DNA of 64,000 bases, from assembly GCA_009782555.1 (NCBI GenBank), contig WRIV01000006.1, positions 62,001 through 126,000 on the forward strand, given 5' to 3'. Below the pieces are notes generated by a model. The model did not search any database. It was not told the DNA's origin and worked only from the letters and a program-made list of their open reading frames with translations. The stretch is from Treponema sp. GTDB lineage: Bacteria; Spirochaetota; Spirochaetia; Treponematales; Breznakiellaceae. Positions 1-8,060 of this stretch are shown in pieces (position 1 is the stretch's first letter; each line of letters opens with the position of its first letter). The position numbers and the translations under genes were made by a program.

Positions 1-1071
1 CAAATGATTGAAATTGCCAAGGCCCTTTCCCATAATTCGGAAGTGCTTATCATGGATGAGCCCACATCGGCTTTGAGCGAAAATGAAATTGAAGAATTGT
101 TTAAGATAATCCGTGGTTTCCGCGGACAGGGTAAAGGTATTGTGTACATTTCTCATCGTATGGATGAACTTCACCATATTTGCGATACCGTAACGGTTAT
201 GCGGGACGGCAGATACATTGCCACCACGCCGGTAAAAAGCATTACCACGGAACAGATTATTTCCCAAATGGTCGGCAGGGAAATTTACGAAAGCCGTCAT
301 CAGCACGAAGATACATCCAAAAACGAAGTAGTGCTGGCGGTAAAAAATTTAAGCCGCGGCCGAATGGTCAGGGACGTTTCATTTGAACTGCACAAAGGAG
401 AAATTTTAGGGTTTGCCGGCCTGCTTGGAGCGGGACGGACAGAAACTATGCGCCTGTTATTCGGAGCGGACAAAAGGGATAGAGGAGAAATTTTTATCCG
501 GGGAAAACCGGAAGCTATAAAACACCCCAAAGATGCGGTAGGTCTTGGCATAGGCTACCTTTCCGAAGACCGCAAACTTTACGGCTTGGCGTTGAATATG
601 CCGGTCAGGGTAAACACCGTCATGGCTTCATTGTCAAAATTTATTAATCCCCTGGGCATGATCCAAAAACAAAAAGAAAAAGAAATAACCAAAGAATATG
701 TAAAAAAGCTCAATACAAAAACGCCTTCGATAGAACAGCCGGCAAAAAACCTTTCCGGCGGAAATCAGCAAAAAGTGGTGATAGGAAAATGGCTTGTCAG
801 GGATTGCGATATTCTTGTTTTTGACGAACCCACCAGGGGAATCGATGTCGGCGCCAAAGGTGAAATTTATAAACTGCTCAACGAACTGGCGGACCAGGGG
901 AAGGCAATCATCATGATTTCATCGGAACTGCCGGAGATCCTCCGCATGAGCCACAGAATTGTTGTTATGTGCGAAGGAACCGTCACGGCGGTTATGAAAA
1001 ACGAAGAAAGCAGCCAGGAAAAAATAATGTACTATGCCACATTACAAAGCAAAAAAGGAAGTGAGGAGTAA
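1..1071 (+). CDS. Sugar ABC transporter ATP-binding protein, RbsA/MglA type (5' truncated)
   Basis: This cytoplasmic ATPase powers uptake of a sugar through the permease encoded next to it. The frame is open to the window edge and begins inside the first ABC domain just after its signature (QMIEIAKAL), so the start lies outside the window. Visible parts are the first Walker B (LIMDEPTSAL), a full second ABC domain with a degenerate P-loop (GLLGAGRTE), signature LSGGNQQK and Walker B VFDEPTRGID. The tandem two-domain layout and the altered second P-loop are typical of the CUT2 family. The stop is two bases before the permease start, so the genes are one operon. The substrate cannot be read from the sequence. 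Confidence 0.93.
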   Translation, partial: QMIEIAKALSHNSEVLIMDEPTSALSENEIEELFKIIRGFRGQGKGIVYISHRMDELHHICDTVTVMRDGRYIATTPVKSITTEQIISQMVGREIYESRHQHEDTSKNEVVLAVKNLSRGRMVRDVSFELHKGEILGFAGLLGAGRTETMRLLFGADKRDRGEIFIRGKPEAIKHPKDAVGLGIGYLSEDRKLYGLALNMPVRVNTVMASLSKFINPLGMIQKQKEKEITKEYVKKLNTKTPSIEQPAKNLSGGNQQKVVIGKWLVRDCDILVFDEPTRGIDVGAKGEIYKLLNELADQGKAIIMISSELPEILRMSHRIVVMCEGTVTAVMKNEESSQEKIMYYATLQSKKGSEE

Positions 1072-1073
1072 AT

Positions 1074-2021
1074 ATGATCCTGAAATTCAATTCAAAGGCA
1101 ACCCAGACTGTTCTGGCCTTTTCAAGCCTGATTTTGCTCATTGTTATCTTTTCAATTCTTTCCCCCAATTTCCGGACCTACAGCAACATGAAAACCATCC
1201 TCCTGATGACGGCGGTAAACGGAATCCTGGCGGTGGGAATAACCTATATCATTATCACCGGGGGGATTGATCTTTCCATCGGTACGGTCATGACCTTCTG
1301 TTCGGTAATGTGCGCTGTTTTTATCACCAAGCTGAATTTTCCCGTACCCGCCGGACTTTTTGCAGCCGTTATTTGCGGCGCCCTTTGCGGGTTGATCAAC
1401 GGCGCTTTTGTGGCAAAACTTAAACTGCCGCCTTTTATCGCCACCCTGGGTATGATGAACGTTACCAAGGGGCTCAATCTGATCATTTCGGGAACCAAAC
1501 CTGTTTATCTTACAGATGTAAAAGGGTTTTCCAACATCGCACTAAAGGAAGTGTTAGGTATTCCTTCCGGAGTGATTATTTTCTTTATCGCAGCGATTGC
1601 GGCGGCCTTTATTCTTTCCAAAACAATTCTGGGCCGCTATACCTTTGCCATCGGATCCAACGAAGAATCGGCGCGTTTATCGGGAATTAACACAGATCTG
1701 TGGAAAATGGGAATTTACAGCCTGAGCGGCATATTCTTTGGCATTGCCGGAATTGTAATGGCCAGCCGCCTCAGTTCGGCCCAGCCCGCCATGGGGCCGG
1801 GTTACGAGATGGACGCCATCGCTGCGGCGGTAATCGGAGGCGCTTCGCTTTCCGGCGGCGAGGGCAGTATTTTAGGGACCATCATAGGAGCCTTTATCAT
1901 CACCGTCCTTACCAACGGCCTGAGGATTCTTTCAGTTCCCCAGGAATGGCAGATGGTGGTGACCGGCATTATCGTTATCGGCGCTGTTTATATGGACATC
2001 GCCCGGAGGCGGATAAAATAA
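1074..2021 (+). CDS. Sugar ABC transporter permease, RbsC type
   Basis: This 315-residue inner-membrane protein should form the channel of the CUT2-family sugar transporter. It is hydrophobic throughout, with about eight to ten membrane segments and the family motif GGIDLSIGT near residue 62. A GAGGAG ribosome site lies just before the ATG and overlaps the end of the ATPase gene. The length matches RbsC relatives. It lies between the ATPase and the binding-protein gene, the usual set though not the E. coli rbs order. Confidence 0.93.
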   Translation: MILKFNSKATQTVLAFSSLILLIVIFSILSPNFRTYSNMKTILLMTAVNGILAVGITYIIITGGIDLSIGTVMTFCSVMCAVFITKLNFPVPAGLFAAVICGALCGLINGAFVAKLKLPPFIATLGMMNVTKGLNLIISGTKPVYLTDVKGFSNIALKEVLGIPSGVIIFFIAAIAAAFILSKTILGRYTFAIGSNEESARLSGINTDLWKMGIYSLSGIFFGIAGIVMASRLSSAQPAMGPGYEMDAIAAAVIGGASLSGGEGSILGTIIGAFIITVLTNGLRILSVPQEWQMVVTGIIVIGAVYMDIARRRIK

Positions 2022-2054
2022 GCTGTTCCAAAGCCGGCAGAGTTTTGAAACAGC
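2022..2054 (+). terminator. Intergenic stem-loop between permease and binding-protein genes
   Basis: An 11-base stem with one mismatch (GCTGTTCCAAA against TTTGAAACAGC, 11-base loop) begins directly after the permease stop codon. No clear U-run follows, so it is more likely a partial attenuator or RNA-stabilising hairpin than a full terminator. Such structures are common before highly expressed binding-protein genes. Confidence 0.4.
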
Positions 2055-2135
2055 ATAAAAACAGGTTTTCAGCGGGAAGTGCCGCAGAAAATAAACCATG
2101 AAGTTTTCATGGGATTTTATCGATTGGAGGAAGAA

Positions 2136-3077
2136 ATGAAAAAACCAGCGTTATTGATCCTTTGCGCGGCAATTGTGGCGGGCATGTTTACCGCCTGTCC
2201 TCAGCCGCAGTCCGGGAAGACCTACATTCCCCTGGTGTCAAAGGGATTCCAGCATCAGTTCTGGCAGGCAGTAAAACAAGGGGCAGAACAGGCTGCGAAA
2301 GATTTCGATGTCGAAATCAACTTTATCGGCCCCGAAAGCGAGTCTCAGGTTGACAAGCAGATGGAAATGCTTCAAACCGAACTGGGAAAAAAACCTCAGG
2401 CCCTGGGTTTTGCGGCCCTTGACAGTAAAGCCGCCATTCCCCTGCTTGAACAAGCCAGGATTCCGGTAATCGCCTTTGACTCCGGCGTCGACTCCGATAT
2501 TCCCCTTACCACGGTCTCCACCAACAACAAAGCGGCGGCGGCCTTGGCGGCGGATAAAATGGCGGAAGCCATCGGCGGAAGCGGCAAGGTGGCGGTTATT
2601 GTCCACGACCAAACCAGCCGTACCGGTATTGAACGGCGGGACGGATTCCTTGAACGGATGGCATCGAATTACCCCAATATCCAAGTTGTCGATGTCCAGT
2701 ACGGCCTCGGGGATCACCTTAGATCGGCGGATATTGCCAAGGCCGTTATCGCTGCAAACCCTGATCTTAAGGGTTACTACGGCGCCAACGAAGGCTCCGC
2801 CATCGGCGTGGTCAATGCGGTAAACGAATTGCGTATTTCTGGACAAATCTTTGTCATTGGATTTGATTCAGGGAAGCTCCAGCTTGACGCTATCCGATCC
2901 GGCCTTATGTACGGCGCGGTACAGCAGAATCCGGTCGGCATGGGTTACGAAACCGTGGCGGCGGCGGTAAGGGCGCTGAAAGGCGAAACCCTGCCAAGCC
3001 ACATTGACTCCGGTTTTGTCTGGGCTGACAAGGACAATCTTGATACCCCGGAAGTACAAGCGGTTGTCTACGAATAA
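2136..3077 (+). CDS. Sugar-binding lipoprotein of ABC transporter (RbsB-like)
   Basis: This 313-residue protein is the likely periplasmic receptor of the sugar transporter. I chose the ATG at 2136 because GGAGG stands six bases before it and it begins a clean lipoprotein signal (MKKPALLILC, with Cys21 in FTAC). The ORF-track start is 57 bases further upstream and adds a charged, non-signal extension. The mature part has the type I periplasmic-binding fold pattern: KTYIPLVSKGFQHQFW at the start, DSGVDSDIP in the hinge region and YYGANEGSAIG near residue 230. The ligand is unknown. The gene is third after the ATPase and permease. Confidence 0.9.
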   Translation: MKKPALLILCAAIVAGMFTACPQPQSGKTYIPLVSKGFQHQFWQAVKQGAEQAAKDFDVEINFIGPESESQVDKQMEMLQTELGKKPQALGFAALDSKAAIPLLEQARIPVIAFDSGVDSDIPLTTVSTNNKAAAALAADKMAEAIGGSGKVAVIVHDQTSRTGIERRDGFLERMASNYPNIQVVDVQYGLGDHLRSADIAKAVIAANPDLKGYYGANEGSAIGVVNAVNELRISGQIFVIGFDSGKLQLDAIRSGLMYGAVQQNPVGMGYETVAAAVRALKGETLPSHIDSGFVWADKDNLDTPEVQAVVYE

Positions 3078-3092
3078 CAAAATTTAGCGCTG

Positions 3093-3127
3093 CATTATGG
3101 ACTCATCTTTTTGGTGAGCCCATAATG
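3093..3127. terminator. Hairpin at the convergent end of the sugar operon and ruvC
   Basis: A 13-base stem with one mismatch (CATTATGGACTCA against TGAGCCCATAATG) surrounds a nine-base loop. It overlaps the last codons of ruvC and lies 15 bases after the binding-protein stop. The position between convergent genes suggests a two-way transcription stop, but neither strand has a good U-run after the stem. Confidence 0.4.
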
Positions 3128-3597
3128 GCCGCATGGGCGGCGCAGATTGCCGCCCCCAGGGCATCGGCGGCATGATCCGGTTTGGGAATTACCGGCAGCC
3201 CCAGAATGAGAGCTACCATTTCCTGGACCTGATCTTTTTCCGCCTTCCTGACACCCACAACGGCCTGTTTGATTTCGTGGGGGGTACATTCTGCCAAAGA
3301 AAGGTTCCGTTCAGCCATTGCCAGGGACAGAACACCCCGGGCCTCGGCCACGGCGATAGCACTGGAAACATTTTTTCCAAAATAGAGGGTTTCCATGGCT
3401 GCTTCCGTGGGGGAATAGGTTTCCAGTACGTTATTGATTTCCCGGTAAATAAAAAAAAGCCTCTCCGCCCTGGGCAGAGCAGCTATCGTTTCTATACAAC
3501 CGTGGGCCAGATACCGGATCCGGCTTTGCTCATAGTCCACAACACCCCAGCCGGTGGAAGCCAGGCCGGGATCAATTCCGATGATCCGGCGTTTCAC
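3103..3597 (-). CDS. ruvC: Holliday junction resolvase RuvC
   Basis: RuvC is the endonuclease that cuts Holliday junctions in the RuvABC recombination pathway. The 164-residue product has the N-terminal GIDPGLASTGWG motif carrying the first catalytic Asp (D7), a Glu in AAMETLYFG near residue 69, and the C-terminal acidic pair in DHAADAL (D141, D145). The length is normal for the family. It follows yebC with only two bases between them, a pairing seen in many bacteria, so the two are surely co-transcribed. Confidence 0.97.
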   Translation of the reverse strand: MKRRIIGIDPGLASTGWGVVDYEQSRIRYLAHGCIETIAALPRAERLFFIYREINNVLETYSPTEAAMETLYFGKNVSSAIAVAEARGVLSLAMAERNLSLAECTPHEIKQAVVGVRKAEKDQVQEMVALILGLPVIPKPDHAADALGAAICAAHAAIMGSPKR

Positions 3598-3599
3598 CG

Positions 3600-4340
3600 T
3601 TATTCAGGGGAAAAACCTTCCGGCATAGCCATATTATGGTATACATTCTGGACATCGTCGTTTTCTTCCAGTTTGTCGATCATCCGCAGTGCCTTGGCGG
3701 TGGCATCGTTGTCCAGGGTTATCTCCGTTTCGGCTACCATGCTTATTTCGGCGCTGAGGGTTTCAAAATCCTTGCCGCTTAATGATTCCATGACGGCCTC
3801 AAAATCTTCCGGAACACTGGTTACTTCGATAATACCGCCTTCGGCAGAAACATCCTCGGCCCCCCCTTCCAGGGCCGCTTCCATCACCTGGTCCTCGGTG
3901 TATTTTTCCCCGTCCAGGGTAATAATCCCCTGACGTTTAAAGAGCCGGGCCACCGAACCGGCCTTGGCCAGTTCTCCGCCCCCCCGGGTAAGGATGTTCC
4001 GGACATCCGCCGCGGCCCGGTTTTTATTGTCCGTGAGGACCTCAATAAGGAGCCCCACCCCGCCGCCGGCATAGGCTTCGTAGGTCAGTTCTTCGTAGGT
4101 AACCCCTTCCAACTCGCCGGTTCCCTTTTTTATCGCCCGGTCAATGTTGTCCTTGGGCATATTGGCCCCCCGGGCTTTAATAACGGCGGTCCGCAGCCGG
4201 GGATTCCCCTCCGGGTTACCCCCGCCCATCCGGGCTGCAATGGAAATTTCTTTTATCAGTTTGGTAAATACCTGGCCCCGTTTTGCATCGGCGGCACCCT
4301 TAGCATGTTTTATTGTCGCCCATTTACTATGGCCGGACAT
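3600..4340 (-). CDS. yebC: YebC/TACO1 family protein
   Basis: The 246-residue product begins MSGHSKWATIKHAKG and contains the KARGANMPKDNIDRAIKKG signature of the YebC/PmpR family. Members act in the cytoplasm. Some bind DNA as regulators, and others help ribosomes through proline-rich stretches, as reported for YebC/TACO1 proteins. I cannot tell which applies here. A GGAG ribosome site precedes the ATG. It leads a two-gene unit with ruvC. Confidence 0.95.
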   Translation of the reverse strand: MSGHSKWATIKHAKGAADAKRGQVFTKLIKEISIAARMGGGNPEGNPRLRTAVIKARGANMPKDNIDRAIKKGTGELEGVTYEELTYEAYAGGGVGLLIEVLTDNKNRAAADVRNILTRGGGELAKAGSVARLFKRQGIITLDGEKYTEDQVMEAALEGGAEDVSAEGGIIEVTSVPEDFEAVMESLSGKDFETLSAEISMVAETEITLDNDATAKALRMIDKLEENDDVQNVYHNMAMPEGFSPE

Positions 4341-4456
4341 ATCTACTCCTTTCCTGAGATCTGTGCCTGAGTGGTGAATTTAAGACAAATGAATGAATGC
4401 CGGAAACAGGAAGGCGTCTCAATGTTTCCATCGATCGCCCCTGTTTCCTGTTATGG

Positions 4457-4690
4457 TTAACGGGCTTCCCACCTGCCCTTGACAATGGCCTTCTCGATCG
4501 AGTCACGAACCAGCCTGTCGTACCATTCATAACTAAAAGGCTGTTTGGTCCTGACCACGGGCTTAATGGAACGCTCCATCTGATCATGACAGGCTTCGCA
4601 AATGTCCCTATGAGCCATGTGAAAGTAGTCCCGTTGTTTGATAGCGGTAGTTATGTCTTTATGACAAACATCGCATTTTAGGTTTTTCAT
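4457..4690 (-). CDS. Small zinc-ribbon protein
   Basis: I do not recognise this 77-residue protein as a named family. Its visible features are two CXXC pairs (C6/C9 and C31/C34) with nearby histidines, which would bind one zinc ion. The C-terminal half is basic and helical. GAGGAG lies a few bases before the ATG, which supports a real gene. It is upstream of yebC on the same strand, separated by 116 bases that contain a 9-base inverted repeat (GGAAACAGG at 4402 and its complement at 4440). It might be a small nucleic-acid or redox accessory protein, but that is a guess. Confidence 0.7.
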   Translation of the reverse strand: MKNLKCDVCHKDITTAIKQRDYFHMAHRDICEACHDQMERSIKPVVRTKQPFSYEWYDRLVRDSIEKAIVKGRWEAR

Positions 4691-4769
4691 GGTAACTCCT
4701 CATCCTGAAGAATAATTCAAAATAATTAAAAAAGTATACCTCCTTTTAAAAAAAATGTAAAGTGGGTCA

Positions 4770-5843
4770 ATGAACAAAAAACCCTTCATTATTGCAGAAT
4801 TAGGAACCTCCCACGGGGGAGATTTGATCAAAGCCCGGGAATTGGTTGCAGCGGCGGCGGAAGCCGGAGCGGACTGCATCAAGTGCCAAATTGTCTTTGC
4901 TGGTGAGATTCTCCACCCCAATACCGGCACAGTAGGGCTTCCAGGAGGAGCTATTCCCCTCTATTTGGTCTTTAAAGGCCTGGAACAGGAGGAGGAATTC
5001 TATGGGGAGATCAAAAATGAGGCAGAAAAATTGGGAATTTGCTTCCTGGCAACCCCTTTTGGCCCAAAAAGCGCCGCTTTACTCAAAAAAATCGGCCCCA
5101 AAATGGTAAAAATTGCCTCTCCGGAACTTAATTATACCACATTGTTGGAGGAAATTGGATCATGGGGAAAACCGGTATATCTTTCTACGGGAGTTTCCAC
5201 CCTGGGAGATATCGAAACGGCCCTTGAAATTATTAAAATACCCCGCCATGATCTCACCCTCCTCCACTGCATTACGGCCTATCCTGCCCCGCCGGAAGAG
5301 TATAACCTGCGGGTTTTACCCCATTTGGCGGGAATTTTTGGTCTCTCCGTGGGAATCAGCGACCATTCCCCGGACCCCCTGTTAGTGCCAATCCTGGGAA
5401 CCGCCATGGGAGCGGCGGCCATCGAAAAGCATTTCTGTCTTTCCAGGAACGATCCAGGCCTGGATGACGCCATTGCTCTGGATCCAGAAGATTTTTCCCG
5501 GATGACCTCTGCCCTGCGCTGGGCCATGTCCCTTGAAAAGGCCCGGCTTATCGAGGAAATGCAGGCCGAATTCGGATTCGGGCTGGTGGAAAAAACGCTG
5601 GGAAGCGGGATAAAGGCATTGGCCCCTTCGGAAGCGGCTTCTTATGGCCGGACTAACCGATCCATCCATGCCCTACGAGACATTGCGGAGGGGGAAATCA
5701 TAGAGCCGGCCATGATCGCCGTCCTGCGGACAGAAAAAAACCTTCGCCCCGGACTCCACCCCCGGTGGGAAAGAACCATTGTAGGACGCAAAGTCCAGAA
5801 TCCCATCCCCGCCGGCGAGGGTATTCGTTTTGAAGATATTTAA
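4770..5843 (+). CDS. neuB: N-acetylneuraminate synthase family protein (NeuB-like) with SAF domain
   Basis: NeuB-type enzymes condense phosphoenolpyruvate with an N-acetylated amino sugar to make sialic, legionaminic or pseudaminic acid. The 357-residue product has the TIM-barrel opening IIAELGTSHGGD, the metal/PEP region (GADCIKCQ), the GISDHS motif near residue 197, the EKHFCLSR segment near residue 220, and a C-terminal SAF (antifreeze-like) domain from about residue 290. The length is normal. No cytidylyltransferase or other sugar-acid genes are in the window, so the exact product is unknown. In treponemes such acids can be used for flagellin glycans or surface sugars. Confidence 0.85.
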   Translation: MNKKPFIIAELGTSHGGDLIKARELVAAAAEAGADCIKCQIVFAGEILHPNTGTVGLPGGAIPLYLVFKGLEQEEEFYGEIKNEAEKLGICFLATPFGPKSAALLKKIGPKMVKIASPELNYTTLLEEIGSWGKPVYLSTGVSTLGDIETALEIIKIPRHDLTLLHCITAYPAPPEEYNLRVLPHLAGIFGLSVGISDHSPDPLLVPILGTAMGAAAIEKHFCLSRNDPGLDDAIALDPEDFSRMTSALRWAMSLEKARLIEEMQAEFGFGLVEKTLGSGIKALAPSEAASYGRTNRSIHALRDIAEGEIIEPAMIAVLRTEKNLRPGLHPRWERTIVGRKVQNPIPAGEGIRFEDI

Positions 5844-5874
5844 TCTTGCAATGCCAGTACGGGCCATTCTCTTA

Positions 5875-5903
5875 TTGAAAAGAAACCGAAAAACTGCCAT
5901 ACT
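5875..5903 (+). promoter_or_regulatory. Sigma70-type promoter of the 5.9-kb gene and hisS
   Basis: TTGAAA and CATACT are separated by exactly 17 bases. The start codon at 5923 follows with an AGGAG ribosome site, so the leader would be short. This is a pattern match by eye. Confidence 0.45.
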
Positions 5904-5922
5904 AGTTCAATAGGAGAATTTC

Positions 5923-6732
5923 ATGGCCAACGCGCCGGCAGGGGCGGCACAGTATTTAGCCCGATTCAGTGAACAAAGTATAGCGTGTAATCAATATGCT
6001 TTGGGAAAACTGGGGGTAGACCGCAGCCACTGTTCCCTAAAAATCGAAGACTACATGATCCTCTGCATCCCTTTTCAGTTTGGCTTTAGACGATCTCTCT
6101 TTATTGCTTCCCTTTCTAAACAGGAACTGGCCTTTTTTCAAAAATATGTCAATGCCATTGCTAATCTGTCCATTTCTTTTTTAAGACCCGGCAGGGTTGA
6201 ACCGCTAAATTTCTTTATCCGATGTACCCTTGCCCAAGTAGGCCAAATGAAGGGCCGGGAAAACGTGGGACTTTTTATTATAGATTACAAAAGCACCCCC
6301 GATGAGCTTGTCCGGATCCTGGGGGGCTTTTTGGAATCTCAGGACAAACTCCGGTTCCAGTACGATGATTATGCCAAAACGCCGATCCACATAACTCCCG
6401 AGACGGCCAAAATTATGGGATACAATATGTTTGCCACCGTTGCCGATGGCACCCCCGATGGGCGGCGAATCCAGATGGTAAACCTCCACAGCAAAATGAT
6501 GGAACATCTGGAAGCGGCAGGGGCCCCGGTCCGCACCGCTGGTACGCCGATAAACTACCAGCTTTTTTTCAAAAAATACCGGGTTTCGGTCTCCGGTGTT
6601 GTAGAAACGGCGGTACAACTTCCACAGGGCATAGTCAGGACCGTATCAAAAATGAGTTTTAGTCCCGAATTGGTGGAGATCCTCGACGATTACTGGCTAA
6701 ACCTTCACAGCGTTCCCACACAGGCCAAATAA
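5923..6732 (+). CDS. Conserved spirochaete-type protein, unknown function
   Basis: I do not recognise this 269-residue protein with confidence. It has no signal peptide or membrane segment and looks like a soluble, mixed alpha/beta cytoplasmic protein. The N-terminal half (about 1-150) and C-terminal half (about 155-260) read like two domains. The second contains VSVSGVVETAVQLPQG and weakly recalls PilZ-type domains that follow an N-terminal adaptor in spirochaetes, which would imply cyclic di-GMP binding, but I see no RXXXR motif to confirm it. AGGAG stands six bases before the ATG. Its stop codon overlaps the hisS start by one base (TAATG), so they are translationally coupled. Confidence 0.75.
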   Translation: MANAPAGAAQYLARFSEQSIACNQYALGKLGVDRSHCSLKIEDYMILCIPFQFGFRRSLFIASLSKQELAFFQKYVNAIANLSISFLRPGRVEPLNFFIRCTLAQVGQMKGRENVGLFIIDYKSTPDELVRILGGFLESQDKLRFQYDDYAKTPIHITPETAKIMGYNMFATVADGTPDGRRIQMVNLHSKMMEHLEAAGAPVRTAGTPINYQLFFKKYRVSVSGVVETAVQLPQGIVRTVSKMSFSPELVEILDDYWLNLHSVPTQAK

Positions 6733-8030
6733 TGCTCCAAATAGAACCCCGGGTTCTTAAGGGTTTTCGGGATTTTCTCCCCCTCCAGGAATTAACCCGC
6801 AGGGAAATGATCAAAAAAATCGAAGCCTCCTTCCGGTCCTTCGGGTTCCTCCCCATCGACACCCCTGCATTGGAATATGCGGAAATACTCCTGGGCAAGG
6901 GCGGAGGGGAAACGGAAAAACAGGTATACCGTTTTACCGATCACGGAGGCCGGGATGTGGCCCTTCGCTTCGATCTCACCGTCCCTTTTGCCCGTTTTAC
7001 GGCGGAACACCGGAATGAATTGATCATGCCCTTTAAGCGGTACCATATCGCCAAGGTCTGGCGGGGAGAAAATACCCAGCGGGGACGGTATCGGGAATTT
7101 ACCCAGTGCGATTTTGATATAGTAGGAAGTGACAGCACCGCCGCGGATTTTGAAATCCTCCTGATGATTCGCAGTACCCTCCAGGCTCTGGCGGATTCGA
7201 TTACCATCCGCATCAACCACCGGGGTCTCTTTAACCGCTTTTTGGCTTCCCTGGGAGCGGAAGAAAAATCGCCGGAAATTCTCCGGCAGGTTGATAAACT
7301 GGCCAAGATAGGCCGGGACGGAGTACGGGAACTGCTGGAGGCGATTACCGAAAAAACAGAAAGCCAAAAAATTCTTGATTTTATTTCCTTTGGAGAAGAA
7401 GGTGATTTTGACAAGACCCTGAAAAAACTTACCGGCGCCGCGGGAGAAGGAGATGATACCCGGCGGCTGGAAGAACTCCGCCGTTTTATGAAAGACGCCG
7501 GAGTGGAGGAAGGTTTTGTCCTTGATCCTTCAATTACCCGGGGGCTGGATTACTATACCGGGGTAGTCTGCGAAACATTCATCGACAAACTCCCCGGCAT
7601 AGGGTCGATCTGTTCCGGGGGCCGCTATGACAATCTGACGGGGATCTATTCAAAGGAGCCGGTCTGCGGCGTGGGGGCTTCTATTGGATTGGACCGCCTC
7701 GATGCGGCTCTGGAAGAATTGGGCCTCCGGGAAAACCGCAACGGTGCCGCTAGTGCGGCCCTGGCCTGCCTGGAACCGGATGACGCCGGCAAAGCCCAGA
7801 GAGCGGCGGCGCTTTTCCGCCAGCGGGGTCTTACCTGCGAAGTATTTTTTGAACCCAAAAAAAACACCCAGATGTTTATCCTGGCTGAGAAAAAAGGCAT
7901 CCCCTGGGTGATCATTCCCAATTACGACACAGGCCGCTTTACCCTGCGGGACATTGCCCAAAGGAAGAGCCGGGAAGACCTGGACATTGATACAGCAGCA
8001 AAAATAATAAAGAATGAAGACAACGGCTAA
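6732..8030 (+). CDS. hisS: Histidine--tRNA ligase
   Basis: HisRS charges tRNA-His in the cytoplasm. The 432-residue product has class II motif 2 (GRYREFTQCDFDIVG), the histidine-binding motif RGLDYYTGVV and motif 3 (GASIGLDRLD), followed by a C-terminal anticodon-binding domain from about residue 335. The opening LKGFRDFLP is also typical. The length is normal. The start codon shares a base with the preceding gene's stop codon. Confidence 0.96.
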   Translation: MLQIEPRVLKGFRDFLPLQELTRREMIKKIEASFRSFGFLPIDTPALEYAEILLGKGGGETEKQVYRFTDHGGRDVALRFDLTVPFARFTAEHRNELIMPFKRYHIAKVWRGENTQRGRYREFTQCDFDIVGSDSTAADFEILLMIRSTLQALADSITIRINHRGLFNRFLASLGAEEKSPEILRQVDKLAKIGRDGVRELLEAITEKTESQKILDFISFGEEGDFDKTLKKLTGAAGEGDDTRRLEELRRFMKDAGVEEGFVLDPSITRGLDYYTGVVCETFIDKLPGIGSICSGGRYDNLTGIYSKEPVCGVGASIGLDRLDAALEELGLRENRNGAASAALACLEPDDAGKAQRAAALFRQRGLTCEVFFEPKKNTQMFILAEKKGIPWVIIPNYDTGRFTLRDIAQRKSREDLDIDTAAKIIKNEDNG

Positions 8031-8060
8031 TAAAAAATTAGCTTATAAGGAATTAAATGG

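Noticed and set aside
4402-4448. GGAAACAGG/CCTGTTTCC inverted repeat before yebC
   Set aside because: Nine-base arms with a 29-base loop; mentioned in the zinc-ribbon entry but not strong enough for its own call.
8026-8042. GCTAAT/ATTAGC hairpin at the hisS end
   Set aside because: Only six base pairs, AT-rich, no U-run; too weak to call a terminator.
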